DNA of 64,000 bases from Bradyrhizobium icense (GTDB lineage: Bacteria; Pseudomonadota; Alphaproteobacteria; Rhizobiales; Xanthobacteraceae): contig NZ_CP016428.1 of the NCBI RefSeq assembly GCF_001693385.1, positions 6,014,001-6,078,000 of the forward strand. Direction: 5' to 3'. This document shows, in pieces, positions 1 through 8,724 of this stretch; the stretch's first letter is position 1; the number at the start of each line of letters is the position of its first letter. The notes under the pieces are model-generated. The model saw only the letters and a list, made by a program, of their open reading frames with translations, was not told the DNA's origin and searched no databases. The position numbers and the translations under genes were made by a program.

Positions 1-333
1 ATCGTCGCATTGCACCACCACCTGACGGAATATCCCATGCCGGTGAAAGCGTTTTCCGAGCGCGTCGGAACGGCGCTGATCAACGGCAGTTGGTTCGTCC
101 GCAGATTGGAAGCATTGGGAGATCGCGCCGTCGTGATGCATGGGCACCGTCATATCGACTGGATCGGCGCATGCGGCGAGTTAAAAATCATCTCCGCTCC
201 GTCGCCCGTGATGGGCGCGACCGACGCTGCGGCGACGTACTTCTATATTCATTCGCTGACCGCCGGCCAGGATGGCAGTCTCGGCCTGTTACCGCCCGAG
301 CGGGTGGAGATCGAGGGCGAGACGGCCGACTAG
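1..333 (+). CDS. Metallophosphoesterase-like protein, C-terminal part (5' end outside window)
   Basis: The frame is open from the first base, so only the last 110 codons are visible. The visible part begins with IVALHHH and later carries MHGHRH, two histidine clusters that match the second half of the calcineurin-like metallophosphoesterase fold, where they bind the dinuclear metal centre. The tail (ISAPSPVMG followed by a short beta-rich stretch) also fits that family. The substrate cannot be inferred. The stop codon overlaps by 4 bp the stop of the convergent permease gene on the other strand. Confidence 0.6.
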   Translation: MVALHHHLTEYPMPVKAFSERVGTALINGSWFVRRLEALGDRAVVMHGHRHIDWIGACGELKIISAPSPVMGATDAAATYFYIHSLTAGQDGSLGLLPPERVEIEGETAD

Positions 334-1364
334 AGCTTGCCGGCTTTTTCCGGCCCCGGTCCGCCGAGCAGATCCGCAATCCAGCGACTCGACGGATGCT
401 GGGCACAGAAGGTGAGTATGGCGAGCGTGATGGGCACGCCTATAAAGGTTCCGAACAGGCCCCACAGGAATGTCCAGAAGAAGATCGCAAACAGCACCAC
501 GACAGGCGAAATCGACAACATGCTGCCGGCAACCCGCGGCTCGATGTAGCTGCCGACCGCGAACTGAATGATGTTGAGGCAGATGAAGACGCCGAGCACC
601 GCCGGCCAGCTCTCGAACTGCGTCATCGCCAGCAGGGTCGGAAACAGTGTCGCGACGAACGGGCCAATGAACGGAATATAGTTCAGCACGAAGGCGATCA
701 CGCCCCATTCGAACGCGAATGGCAGACCGGTAATCCAGGCGAAGCTGCCGACCAGCAGGCCGGTGACCGCGCTCATCTGCGTCCGCACCAAGAGGTACTT
801 TCGGAATTTCGCCGCGGTCGCCACGCCGCCGTCGAGCAGCACGCGTGCTGCGGTACGGTTATCCAGCCGCTCGATGTTTCGCCTGATGTGTTCGACTTCG
901 AGAAGCCCCAGCATCACGTAAACCAGCGCAATCACCCAGAAGCTGAGCGTCGTGTTCACCCGTCCGGTGATATATTGCGTGGCGCGCAGCAGCCAGCTTA
1001 CGTTGAAATGTTCAGCCCACAGGCCCGCAACCGAGACGCCGTGGCCATCCAGCCAATCTACCGTCGCCGCATAAAGGGCCTGGTAGCGTGCCACGTCGGC
1101 GAGCAGCGATTGCCCTACCCGACCAAATCCCCAGGCTGCGAGCGAGGCGAAGCCGAGGCAGACTGCCACGGTGGCGATGATGGTGATCGCCAGCGCGGCA
1201 AGTTTTGGCATCCAGGACTGCAACTTCTTCTGGATCGGCCACACAATTGCAATGATGAACAATGCCGCCGCAAGCGGCGCGAACACCTGGCTCGCCTGAG
1301 CCAGCGCCGCCGCGACCAGCACCGCCGCAATGATTCCTGTGGTGGTCTTTAGCCCGAAGCCCAT
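330..1364 (-). CDS. AI-2E family transporter (UPF0118/PerM-like permease)
   Basis: A 344-residue integral membrane protein with the layout of the AI-2E/PerM family: two hydrophobic helices at the N-terminus (about residues 8-50), another at about 55-80, a hydrophilic stretch of about 70 residues, then a block of C-terminal helices with the conserved runs LNYIPFIGPFVA and GTFIGVPITLAILTF. Members export small molecules or ions; the family name comes from TqsA in E. coli, and the substrate here is unknown. It stands alone, convergent with the preceding phosphoesterase, and is divergent from the caspase-like gene. ATG start at 1364. Confidence 0.85.
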   Translation of the reverse strand: MGFGLKTTTGIIAAVLVAAALAQASQVFAPLAAALFIIAIVWPIQKKLQSWMPKLAALAITIIATVAVCLGFASLAAWGFGRVGQSLLADVARYQALYAATVDWLDGHGVSVAGLWAEHFNVSWLLRATQYITGRVNTTLSFWVIALVYVMLGLLEVEHIRRNIERLDNRTAARVLLDGGVATAAKFRKYLLVRTQMSAVTGLLVGSFAWITGLPFAFEWGVIAFVLNYIPFIGPFVATLFPTLLAMTQFESWPAVLGVFICLNIIQFAVGSYIEPRVAGSMLSISPVVVLFAIFFWTFLWGLFGTFIGVPITLAILTFCAQHPSSRWIADLLGGPGPEKAGKL

Positions 1365-1535
1365 TTTGGGTTCCTTCGACCGTTCAACAACCCGAGATTG
1401 TCAGCGGTATCGTGCGGCGGCAAGTGTGGAAGCGCCGCGCGCTGAACCGTGATCGCGGTCACGTACGACAGCCCGCATTCGGCTTAGCGTCCCAGCAGCC
1501 AATCTCGCAACGAGGTCTCGCCTGAGGAGGCAGCC

Positions 1536-3218
1536 ATGTCCCGTTTCAAGTCATTGCTATTGGGTGCCGGCCTGCTGGCAGGCCTGCTGAATTTCGCCGT
1601 TACTGGTGCGGCGTTGGCGGAAGCCCCGAACGTCGACATCCGCAACGGCATGCAAACGCCGCCGGCGGACCAGCGCGTCGCGCTGGTGATCGGCAATTCG
1701 AATTACCAGATCGCGCCAAAGCTCGCCAATCCCGGCAACGACGCGCAGTCGATGGCGCAGCTTTTGAACTCTGCCGGCTTCGAGGTCACCCAGGCGACCG
1801 ACCTGACGCGCAGCGACATGGTCAAGGTGGTGCAGGACTTCTCCGCCAGGGTCGCCGAGCGCGGCCCCGGGACCGTCGCCATGATCTACTATGCCGGTCA
1901 CGGCGTGCAGGTGGCGGGCGAGAACTATCTGCTTCCGGTCGATGCGAAGATCGCTTCGCCGTCCGATCTCGACGGCAATTCGGTCCGGCTGGTCGACGTG
2001 ATAGGCACGCTGGAATCGATCCCGAGCCGGATGCGCATCGTGGTGCTCGACGCCTGCCGCAACAATCCGTTCCCCGAGATCAACGACGCCGGGCGGGGCT
2101 TGGCAATCGTCGATGCGCCCCGAGGCTCGATCGTCGGCTACTCGACCGCGCCGGGTATGGAAGCCCAGGATGGCGACGGCAACCACAGTCCGTATACGTC
2201 AGCTTTCCTGAATGTCGCACGCGAGCCGAACCTGCCGATCGAGCAGTTGTTCAAGCGAGTCCGGCTCGAAGTGAACAACACCACCTCCGGAAAGCAGACA
2301 CCGTGGGAAAGTTCGTCGCTAACCTCCGACTTCTATTTCTTCGGCGATACCGCGCTCGCCGCAGGCCGCGCGCCGGATCGCCGCCCGATCATGCAGACCG
2401 CCGCGAATCTGCCGTCGCGTTCGGTGCGCCAGGCTTACGATTACGTGCTCTCGGAAGGCTCGCCCGAGTACTATGAAGAATTCATCCGCCTTTACCCGCA
2501 CGATCCGCTGTGCGACCACATCCGCCTGCTGCTCGACAATCTGCGGATGGCGACGGCGTGGCACAAAGCTGTGGTCGCCAACTCGCCGTTCGCCTACAAG
2601 ACGTTTCATGACAATTATTCCAACAGCCCCTACGCCAAGTCCGCGCTCAAGCTGCAGGTCGCGCCGAAGTCCGTGCCCCTGATGCAGTTCACGCATCTGG
2701 CGAAGCAGTCTCCGAACTTCAAACCGGGGAACATCGGCAATTCATCCATCCTCGGCATCTCCAAGCACAATCTTGGTGCCCAGGCCCACATGCCGGTGCC
2801 TTCCAAGATCATCACGCTGCCTGCCAAGGGCACGGCAACGAATAACCCGATCAATGGCATCAACAACGGCAAGACGGGCAAGATCACGACCCTGCCTGGC
2901 AAGCTCACTGGCAACAGTAATGGCATTGGCGGAAAGGCCACGACCCTGCCCGGCAAGATCAACCCGATCCCTGTCAACGCCGGCAACAACAACAGCAAGG
3001 TCGGCAAGGTCACGACCTTGCCGCCCAGGATTCATAACAATCCGATACGGGTCACCAAACCCATCACGACCAGGCCCATGACGACCAGACCCATGATGAC
3101 CACCGCGCCGCGTCGGTTCAGCAGCGGCATGGGCGGCGGAGGTTTCAGCCAGCGCTTCGGCTCAAGCCCGTCCCGCAGCTCGTTCGGCGGGTCATTCGGC
3201 GGCGGCTTCAGGCGCTGA
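1536..3218 (+). CDS. Secreted caspase-family (peptidase C14) protein with Gly/Lys-rich repeat tail
   Basis: 560 residues. A signal peptide (about residues 1-29, ending ALAEA) is followed by a p20-like caspase domain: RVALVIGNSNY at about 47-57, the catalytic histidine in YYAGHGVQ (H122) and the catalytic cysteine in VVLDACRNNPF (C174). Residues about 280-380 look helical and TPR-like. The C-terminal 170 residues are low complexity: several copies of a KITTLPGK-like unit with Asn/Gly spacers, a Thr/Arg/Pro run, then a Gly/Ser/Phe-rich end. A strong ribosome binding site (tgaggaggcagcc) precedes the ATG. Bacterial members of this kind are processing proteases or degenerate peptidases with little known function. 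Both catalytic residues are present, so activity is possible. An intrinsic terminator follows. Confidence 0.85.
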   Translation: MSRFKSLLLGAGLLAGLLNFAVTGAALAEAPNVDIRNGMQTPPADQRVALVIGNSNYQIAPKLANPGNDAQSMAQLLNSAGFEVTQATDLTRSDMVKVVQDFSARVAERGPGTVAMIYYAGHGVQVAGENYLLPVDAKIASPSDLDGNSVRLVDVIGTLESIPSRMRIVVLDACRNNPFPEINDAGRGLAIVDAPRGSIVGYSTAPGMEAQDGDGNHSPYTSAFLNVAREPNLPIEQLFKRVRLEVNNTTSGKQTPWESSSLTSDFYFFGDTALAAGRAPDRRPIMQTAANLPSRSVRQAYDYVLSEGSPEYYEEFIRLYPHDPLCDHIRLLLDNLRMATAWHKAVVANSPFAYKTFHDNYSNSPYAKSALKLQVAPKSVPLMQFTHLAKQSPNFKPGNIGNSSILGISKHNLGAQAHMPVPSKIITLPAKGTATNNPINGINNGKTGKITTLPGKLTGNSNGIGGKATTLPGKINPIPVNAGNNNSKVGKVTTLPPRIHNNPIRVTKPITTRPMTTRPMMTTAPRRFSSGMGGGGFSQRFGSSPSRSSFGGSFGGGFRR

Positions 3219-3240
3219 ATAAGGAGCTCCGGGCAACAAA

Positions 3241-3272
3241 AAGCGGGCAGAGCACATGCTCTGCCCGCTTCC
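3241..3272. terminator. Bidirectional intrinsic terminator
   Basis: A near-perfect hairpin: aagcgggcagagca (3241-3254) and tgctctgcccgctt (3257-3270) are exact reverse complements. It lies between the caspase-like gene and the convergent threonine dehydratase gene. An A-rich run (caacaa) lies before it, giving a T-rich tail on the minus strand, so it can serve both genes. Confidence 0.8.
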
Positions 3273-3288
3273 GTTTAAGATGTGATGA

Positions 3289-4278
3289 TCAGGCGACTAG
3301 TTTAGCGAACAGGTCCGCGTCCACATTGCCACCGGAAAGCACGATGACGACGTTCTTTCCCCTGGCATCGATGCGGCCAGCCAATAGTGCGGCGAGGCCG
3401 ACAGCCCCGCCGGGCTCGACCACCAGTTTCAATTCCCGGTAGGCATAGGCCACCGCCGCGCCGACTTCCTCGTCGGATGCCGTCACGCCGTTCGCCAGCA
3501 GCTTGCTGTTGATCGAGAAGGTGAGTTCGCCCGGCATCGCCGCCATCAGCGCATCGCAGATGGTGCGGCCGGCGGCGTGATGGGCCTCGCGATGGCCGGC
3601 GCGGAGCGACAGGCCATGATCGTCATAGTCCTTCGGCTCGGCGACGATCACCTGCGCTTGCGGGAATTTGGCCTTCACGGCCGTCGCAACGCCGGCGATC
3701 AGCCCGCCGCCGGAGGCCGGCGCCACCACGATATCGGGCACGAGCCCGAGCGCTGTCATGTCCTCGGCGATTTCGCGGCCCGCAGTACCCTGCCCTGCAA
3801 TGACGATGGGATCGTCATAGGGCCGGACCAGCGTCGCACCGCGTTTGCCGGCAATGCCGTTGGCGATCGCTTCGCGGTCTTCCTTGTCGCGGTCGTAGAG
3901 CACCACCTCGGCGCCGTAGCCCTTGGTGCGCTCGCGCTTGGTGACCGGAGAGTCCGCCGGCATCACGATGGTGGCCTGCATGTTGAGAATTTGCGCGGCC
4001 GCCGCCACGCCCTGGGCGTGGTTGCCGGACGAGAATGCGACGACCCCGCCGCTACGCTTGTCCTGCGGGATCGAGGCCAGCTTGTTGAAGGCGCCCCGGA
4101 ACTTGAACGATCCGGTCCGCTGCAGCATTTCGGGCTTGAGAAAGACCTTGGTCCCGACGCGCTCGTTGAGAACGGGGAACGACAGCAGCGGCGTCCGCAC
4201 CGCGAACGGGGCAACTACTCGCGCCGCCGCATCGATATCTGCAGCACCGACCGGTGCCGTTGAGGCTTTTTCCGTCAT
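3289..4278 (-). CDS. Threonine dehydratase / PLP-dependent serine-threonine ammonia-lyase
   Basis: 329 residues from the ATG at 4278. Fold type II PLP enzyme: Schiff-base lysine in GSFKFRGAF (K59), asparagine loop SSGNHAQG (about 83-90), phosphate-binding SGGGLIAG (about 185-192), and a C-terminal VLSGGNVD. It lacks the ACT-like regulatory domain of biosynthetic IlvA, so it resembles catabolic threonine dehydratase or serine racemase, making 2-oxobutyrate or pyruvate plus ammonia. The frame stays open upstream for 64 more codons, but that extension is Arg/Pro-rich, overlaps the neighbouring glycosyltransferase gene and does not fit the family, so the internal ATG is preferred. Confidence 0.88.
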   Translation of the reverse strand: MTEKASTAPVGAADIDAAARVVAPFAVRTPLLSFPVLNERVGTKVFLKPEMLQRTGSFKFRGAFNKLASIPQDKRSGGVVAFSSGNHAQGVAAAAQILNMQATIVMPADSPVTKRERTKGYGAEVVLYDRDKEDREAIANGIAGKRGATLVRPYDDPIVIAGQGTAGREIAEDMTALGLVPDIVVAPASGGGLIAGVATAVKAKFPQAQVIVAEPKDYDDHGLSLRAGHREAHHAAGRTICDALMAAMPGELTFSINSKLLANGVTASDEEVGAAVAYAYRELKLVVEPGGAVGLAALLAGRIDARGKNVVIVLSGGNVDADLFAKLVA

Positions 4279-4331
4279 GCGCACTTTGTATCGCGCAAGC
4301 GGACCGGCGGGCAATACAGATTCAGGTGATG

Positions 4332-5390
4332 TCAGGCGGCGAAATGCGGGTCCTCCGCCACAAATTCGGCTAGCTCGCCTTCCGGCTGCATGAGGCGAAG
4401 ATTGAGGGCATGGTCGACAAAAGCCCGTGCCGAGGCCTGCCAAGTATGGGCGGCGGCAAATTCCACGCATTCTTCCCGCGAAATCTGCAGCACCTCCAGG
4501 CAGGCCGTGCGCAAATCCTCGTTCAGCACGCCAACCGGCGCCGAGCCGATCACGTCGCGCGGACCGGTGACCGGAAACGCGGCGACCGGCAAACCGCTGG
4601 CCAGCGCCTCCAGCAGCACAAGGCCAAACGTGTCGGTCTTGCTGGGAAACACAAAAATATCGGCGGCCGCATAGATTCCGGCCAGTTCCTCGCCATGCCG
4701 CGCGCCGAGGAACACCGCGTCAGGATATTTCCGCTCCAGCGCCATCCGGGCCGGCCCGTCGCCGACGACGAGCTTGGTGCCGGGCAGATCGAGATCGAGG
4801 AAGGCCTCGAGATTCTTCTCCACCGCGACGCGGCCAACGCTGAGGAACACAGGCGTCGGCAGGCAGAGATCGACGCTGCGCGGATGAAACACCGAGGTAT
4901 CGACGCCACGCGACCATAGCACCACGTTGCGAAAACCGCGCATGCGTAACTCGGCCGCCAGCGCCGGCGTTGCCGCCATCACTGCCCGGCTCGGCCGGTG
5001 GAAGGCACGCAGCGCCCGCCAAACCCAGGACTCCGGAATCGGCGAGCGCGCCGAGACATATTCCGGAAACCGGGTGTGAAAGCTCGTAGTGAACGGCAGG
5101 TCACGGTTGCGGCAATAGCGCCGCACCAACAGCCCGATCGGCCCCTCGGTCGCGATATGAATGCTGTCGGGCTTTGCCGCTTCGATCAGTTGCGCGATCT
5201 TCCCGGGGAGCGGAAGAGCCAGCCGCAGGTCGGGATAGCTCGGCATCGCAAACGTGCGAAACGATTGCGGCGTCAGGAAACTCACCTCCACGCCAAGTCC
5301 CCTGGCCGCCTCCGCCGTCGCGATCAGCGTGCGCACCACGCCGTTGACCTGGGGATGCCACGCATCTGTCGCGACCAGGATATGCGTCAT
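4332..5390 (-). CDS. Glycosyltransferase family 4 (GT-B fold)
   Basis: 352 residues from the ATG at 5390. The N-terminal half has the acceptor-side signature ILVATDAWHPQVNGVVRTL. The C-terminal half has the donor-binding features VGRVAVEKN, VVGDGPAR and FPSKTDTFGLVLLEALASGLPV, including the E-x7-E motif of GT4 retaining enzymes. It resembles mannosyl- and glycolipid-forming transferases; the exact sugar is not determinable. The start overlaps the stop of the upstream phosphoesterase gene in an ATGA arrangement, so the two are translationally coupled and probably act on the same glycolipid or envelope precursor. Confidence 0.85.
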   Translation of the reverse strand: MTHILVATDAWHPQVNGVVRTLIATAEAARGLGVEVSFLTPQSFRTFAMPSYPDLRLALPLPGKIAQLIEAAKPDSIHIATEGPIGLLVRRYCRNRDLPFTTSFHTRFPEYVSARSPIPESWVWRALRAFHRPSRAVMAATPALAAELRMRGFRNVVLWSRGVDTSVFHPRSVDLCLPTPVFLSVGRVAVEKNLEAFLDLDLPGTKLVVGDGPARMALERKYPDAVFLGARHGEELAGIYAAADIFVFPSKTDTFGLVLLEALASGLPVAAFPVTGPRDVIGSAPVGVLNEDLRTACLEVLQISREECVEFAAAHTWQASARAFVDHALNLRLMQPEGELAEFVAEDPHFAA

Positions 5391-6199
5391 GCGGCGCGCG
5401 CCGCAACGCGGGGAACCGGCGCAACCTTTCGCACCGGATCGGTCCAGGTGATGATCTCGAACCGGCCGTCCTCGTGCTCGGCAAGCGCGGTGCAGCTTTC
5501 CACCCAGTCGCCGCAATTCATATAGCGGATGCCATGCTCGTCGCGGATGGTGGCGTAGTGGATGTGACCGCAGATCACGCCGTCGGCACCGTGCCGCCGC
5601 GCCTCGCCGGCCAACGTCTTTTCGAACGCGCCGATATAGTTCACGGCGTTCTTCACCTTCAGCTTCGCCCATTGCGAAAGCGACCAATAGGGCACGCCGA
5701 ACATGCGGCGAAAGAAGTTGACGAGGCGATTCATCTGAATGGCGAAGTCGTAGGCTTTATCGCCGAGATGCGCGAGCCAGCGCGCGTTCTGCACGACGAG
5801 ATCGAAGATGTCGCCGTGGATGACGAGGTAGCGCTGGCCGTCGACACCGGTGTGAATGGTGTTTTCCACCACATCAATTCCGCCGAAATGCGTGCCGTAA
5901 TAGTTGCGCAGGAACTCGTCGTGATTGCCCGGCACGTAGATGACCTTGGCGCCCTTGCGCGCCTTGCGCAGCATCTTCTGCACGAAGTCATTGTGCGATT
6001 GCGGCCAGTACCAGCTCGACTTCAGCGCCCAGCCATCGACGATATCGCCGACGAGATAGATGGTATCGGCGTCGTGGCTTTTGAGGAAGTCCAGCAAACG
6101 GTCGGCTTGCGAGCCGCGGGCTCCGAGATGGACGTCGGAGATAAACAAGGTACGAAAGCGCCGTTCGGGGCTCTCTTCACTTAGGGAGTCACTGCCCAT
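5387..6199 (-). CDS. UDP-2,3-diacylglucosamine diphosphatase-like metallophosphoesterase
   Basis: 270 residues with all calcineurin-like metal motifs in order: SDVHLG (D22, H24), GDIVDG (D52), PGNHDE (N92, H93, D94), VIHGD and CGHIHY. The order and the middle helical insertion resemble LpxH-type enzymes, which hydrolyse UDP-2,3-diacylglucosamine in lipid A synthesis. Many alphaproteobacteria use LpxI for that step and carry LpxH-like paralogues of other role. Coupling to a downstream glycosyltransferase suggests a glycolipid pathway, so lpxH itself is not assigned. Confidence 0.8.
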   Translation of the reverse strand: MGSDSLSEESPERRFRTLFISDVHLGARGSQADRLLDFLKSHDADTIYLVGDIVDGWALKSSWYWPQSHNDFVQKMLRKARKGAKVIYVPGNHDEFLRNYYGTHFGGIDVVENTIHTGVDGQRYLVIHGDIFDLVVQNARWLAHLGDKAYDFAIQMNRLVNFFRRMFGVPYWSLSQWAKLKVKNAVNYIGAFEKTLAGEARRHGADGVICGHIHYATIRDEHGIRYMNCGDWVESCTALAEHEDGRFEIITWTDPVRKVAPVPRVAARAA

Positions 6200-6344
6200 A
6201 TCTGTGCACCTAGCAGATTTCTGTGACAGGGCGATGACCGTTCACGCGGCGTATAGCCCCACGAGAATCAATGCCGCGCCCTTGGCTCTCGCGGATAGCA
6301 GCGCGATGCGACAGGCAAGCGACACGGCGTCGGCAACAACTTCT

Positions 6345-6494
6345 CGTCGTCCCTGCGAACGCAGGGACCCATAACCACCCCGATGCTTATTGTTGGAGAA
6401 GACAACGAGCCGCCGCTTCAATTGATAAGCCGCGGCGCCGCGATGAGCGCAATGGCGCTCACGCTCCGGGTCCCTGCGTTCGCAGGGGACGACG
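6345..6494. repeat. Paired palindromic repeat element (bradyrhizobial REP-like)
   Basis: Two arms of about 26 bp in inverted orientation. The left arm starts at 6345 (cgtcgtccctgcgaacgcag...) and the right arm ends at 6494; the reverse complement of the right arm matches the left apart from one extra base. Each arm contains its own short palindrome, ccctgcg/cgcaggg. About 97 bp lies between them. The pair fills most of the 296-bp spacer between thiD and the phosphoesterase gene. This core is, from memory, a frequent intergenic repeat in Bradyrhizobium and Rhodopseudomonas genomes. Confidence 0.7.
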
Positions 6495-6495
6495 G

Positions 6496-7296
6496 CTAAT
6501 AAAACGTGTGAAAATGATGCACGGGCCCGTGACCGTGACCGACGCTGAACCGGTCTGCCGCGGCAATCGCAGCGCTGACCCAGGCCTTGGCGTTATGCAC
6601 GGCGGTTTCCATGTCCTCGCCTTTCGCGAGCTCCGCTGCGATCGCCGAGGACAATGAGCAGCCGGTGCCGTGGGTATTTTTCGTCGCAATGCGCGGCGCG
6701 GCCAGTGCGATGGTGCCGCTCTTGCCGAACAGATAGTCGACGCACTCGGCGCCCTTCCCGTGGCCGCCCTTGATTAGCACTGCCTCGCAGCCCATGGCCA
6801 GCAATCGCCTGCCCTGACTTTCGACGGCGGCCTCATCCGTAGCCACCGGTTCGTCAAGCAGCGCGGCGGCCTCAGGCAAGTTGGGCGTAATGACCGAAGC
6901 AAGCGGAATGAGTTTTGTCCGCAGCGCTTCGACCGCTTCCGCAGCCAGCAGCCGGTCGCCGGAGGTTGCGACCATCACGGGATCGAGCACGACATGCTTC
7001 GGCGACCAGCGCTTGAGGCCGGCGACGATGGCGTCGATGACTGATGGCTGCGCCACCATGCCGATCTTGACCGCTCCGACGTCGAGATCGGAAAACACTG
7101 CATCGATCTGGGCGGTCACGAACTCCGCCGGCACCTGATGGATGCCGCTGACGCCTTCGGTATTCTGTGCGGTCAGCGCCGTGATCACAGAGGCGCCGTA
7201 AACGCCGAGCGCGGCAAACGTCTTCAGGTCGGCCTGGATACCGGCGCCGCCGGAGGAATCGGAGCCGGCGATGGTCAGCGCGATCGGCGTCGTCAT
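6496..7296 (-). CDS. thiD: Hydroxymethylpyrimidine/phosphomethylpyrimidine kinase
   Basis: 266 residues from the ATG at 7296. Phosphorylates HMP and HMP-phosphate to HMP-diphosphate in thiamine synthesis. Family markers are present: [20 protein letters not shown] at the N-terminus, [12 protein letters not shown] in the middle, ITPNLPEA, and the ribokinase-family anion hole and catalytic aspartate region [14 protein letters not shown] near the C-terminus. Length is normal. It stands apart from other thiamine genes, and no TPP-riboswitch-like sequence was recognised upstream. A 23-codon in-frame upstream extension is less likely to be translated. Confidence 0.93.
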   Translation of the reverse strand: MTTPIALTIAGSDSSGGAGIQADLKTFAALGVYGASVITALTAQNTEGVSGIHQVPAEFVTAQIDAVFSDLDVGAVKIGMVAQPSVIDAIVAGLKRWSPKHVVLDPVMVATSGDRLLAAEAVEALRTKLIPLASVITPNLPEAAALLDEPVATDEAAVESQGRRLLAMGCEAVLIKGGHGKGAECVDYLFGKSGTIALAAPRIATKNTHGTGCSLSSAIAAELAKGEDMETAVHNAKAWVSAAIAAADRFSVGHGHGPVHHFHTFY

Positions 7297-7428
7297 CGCA
7301 AGCCTCGCGCACATCGTGGGTTGGGAGCCATGGATTGTCCTACCGCGCCATGGCATGGGCAGCAAGCTGGCTTGCCATTATCAGCGGTTTTTGGCCTATT
7401 GGGACCAGCCAATTCGGAGACGACAGCG

Positions 7429-7674
7429 ATGGTTCCCTTCTTCGTGCAGTTCAAATGCAAGCTCGGCCAATCCTATGCCGTCGCCAATGCGCTCGCGGAG
7501 GCCGAGATCGCCTCGGAGATCTATTCCACCGCCGGCGATTACGATCTGCTGGTCAAGTTCTACGTCGATAAGGACACTGACATTGGCCATTTCGTCAACG
7601 AGAAGGTGCAGGTGATTCCAGGCATCCAGGACACCCACACCATCATCACCTTCAAGGCGTTCGGCACGGGTTAG
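7429..7674 (+). CDS. Stand-alone Lrp/AsnC ligand-binding (RAM) domain protein
   Basis: 81 residues, [13 protein letters not shown] to FKAFGTG. The sequence is the alpha/beta RAM domain (betaalphabetabetaalphabeta) of Lrp/AsnC regulators, including the AGDYDLLVK strand and the [14 protein letters not shown] end. There is no helix-turn-helix part. Such single-domain proteins oligomerise and bind amino acids, and may modulate full-length Lrp proteins. It is divergent from thiD with a 132-bp spacer. The ATG at 7429 is taken because the domain begins right there. Confidence 0.8.
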   Translation: MVPFFVQFKCKLGQSYAVANALAEAEIASEIYSTAGDYDLLVKFYVDKDTDIGHFVNEKVQVIPGIQDTHTIITFKAFGTG

Positions 7675-7918
7675 GCAAGGCCGCGTCCCTGGCGCGCCCG
7701 ATCGGCTCGCTTGTGATGGAGGGGCTGCCAGCCTACCCTCCGGCCACGCCAGATGAGCGTCCAACCGCAACGGATGGTTAACTACGTTAACCATGGCATG
7801 CTTTTGCCATAAGAGGATCATCCTACCGCCTTGATATTTTTGATTACCTAGGGCGTCGTCAATCGGAAGCTCCGCAGCCGGGGGACGTTCCGAGGGGGAA
7901 GCAGTCGCGAGTACCACC

Positions 7919-8701
7919 ATGGGGACGCTGTACGATTTGCTCGGCGCGCTTCCGAGCGATGACGCCGAGGAATTGCGGAAGGCATTCCGCAAGGCCGCGA
8001 AGGCGACCCATCCCGATATCAATCCCGACAATCCCGATGCTGCGCTGAGGTTCAGGGAACTGGTGCGCGCCTATGACATCCTGACCGATACCGAACAGCG
8101 CGCGACCTACGATCAGTTGCTCGCCATTGCGTTGCAGCCGCCTGCCACGAAGGCGATCCAGACATACGAGACCGTACGAAAAGTCGCGTCCAATACGATG
8201 GCGGCAACGATCATTTCCGCGGTGCTGGTCGGCGGCTACACCGTGTTCGGATTGTTTTCAAAACCGCCAGGCGCCGCCGAAATGCTGAGCGACAGAACCG
8301 CCGCCGGCGCGCAGGAAGTTGCGGCCGTGCAGCCCGACGCTCCAGCGCAGGACGAATCGCGCATCCAGCGCGGTGGAGGGGTCGCGCTCGCCTCCGCAGT
8401 ACCCGCAGCCAAGGAATCGGGCGCCGCCCCCATCGGCCGCTTCGAACCTGTCCCGGCGTTTGCCACGTACAATCTGGGCGTTCACTATTATCCGCGCTTC
8501 GCAGCCGCCTATTTCGATCGCGGCGTCGTGCTGTATCGGATGGTCGATTTCGATCGCTCGTTCGCCGATATTGCGTCGGCCAAACCTGCCACGGAATTGA
8601 AACGGACCAAAAACGCCGCGCCCGCGCCGCGCAAGCCATTGACGATCGTGCCTACCCTGCCAGAAAGGCGTGAGCCGGTCACAGCCGCCCTGACGCCCTG
8701 A
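7919..8701 (+). CDS. Membrane-anchored J-domain (DnaJ-like) protein
   Basis: 260 residues. An N-terminal J-domain (about residues 1-66) with the HPD motif intact at 31-33, followed by a predicted transmembrane helix at about 94-113 and a Pro/Ala-rich, mostly unstructured C-terminal part with a short conserved-looking patch (YNLGVHYYPRFAAAYFDRGVVLYRM) that resembles a TPR helix pair. It has no Gly/Phe linker or zinc finger, so it is a class C J-protein expected to recruit DnaK to a membrane site. No chaperone gene lies nearby. The 244-bp spacer before it shows no other gene. Confidence 0.8.
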   Translation: MGTLYDLLGALPSDDAEELRKAFRKAAKATHPDINPDNPDAALRFRELVRAYDILTDTEQRATYDQLLAIALQPPATKAIQTYETVRKVASNTMAATIISAVLVGGYTVFGLFSKPPGAAEMLSDRTAAGAQEVAAVQPDAPAQDESRIQRGGGVALASAVPAAKESGAAPIGRFEPVPAFATYNLGVHYYPRFAAAYFDRGVVLYRMVDFDRSFADIASAKPATELKRTKNAAPAPRKPLTIVPTLPERREPVTAALTP

Positions 8702-8724
8702 CGGCGCGCGAAGCTATTTTTCCG

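Noticed and set aside
90..1352. 420-codon open frame antisense to the AI-2E permease
   Set aside because: Charged, low-complexity product; the permease has clear family motifs.
4279..4470. 64-codon N-terminal extension of the threonine dehydratase
   Set aside because: Composition unlike the enzyme and overlaps the neighbouring glycosyltransferase gene; the internal ATG matches the family start.
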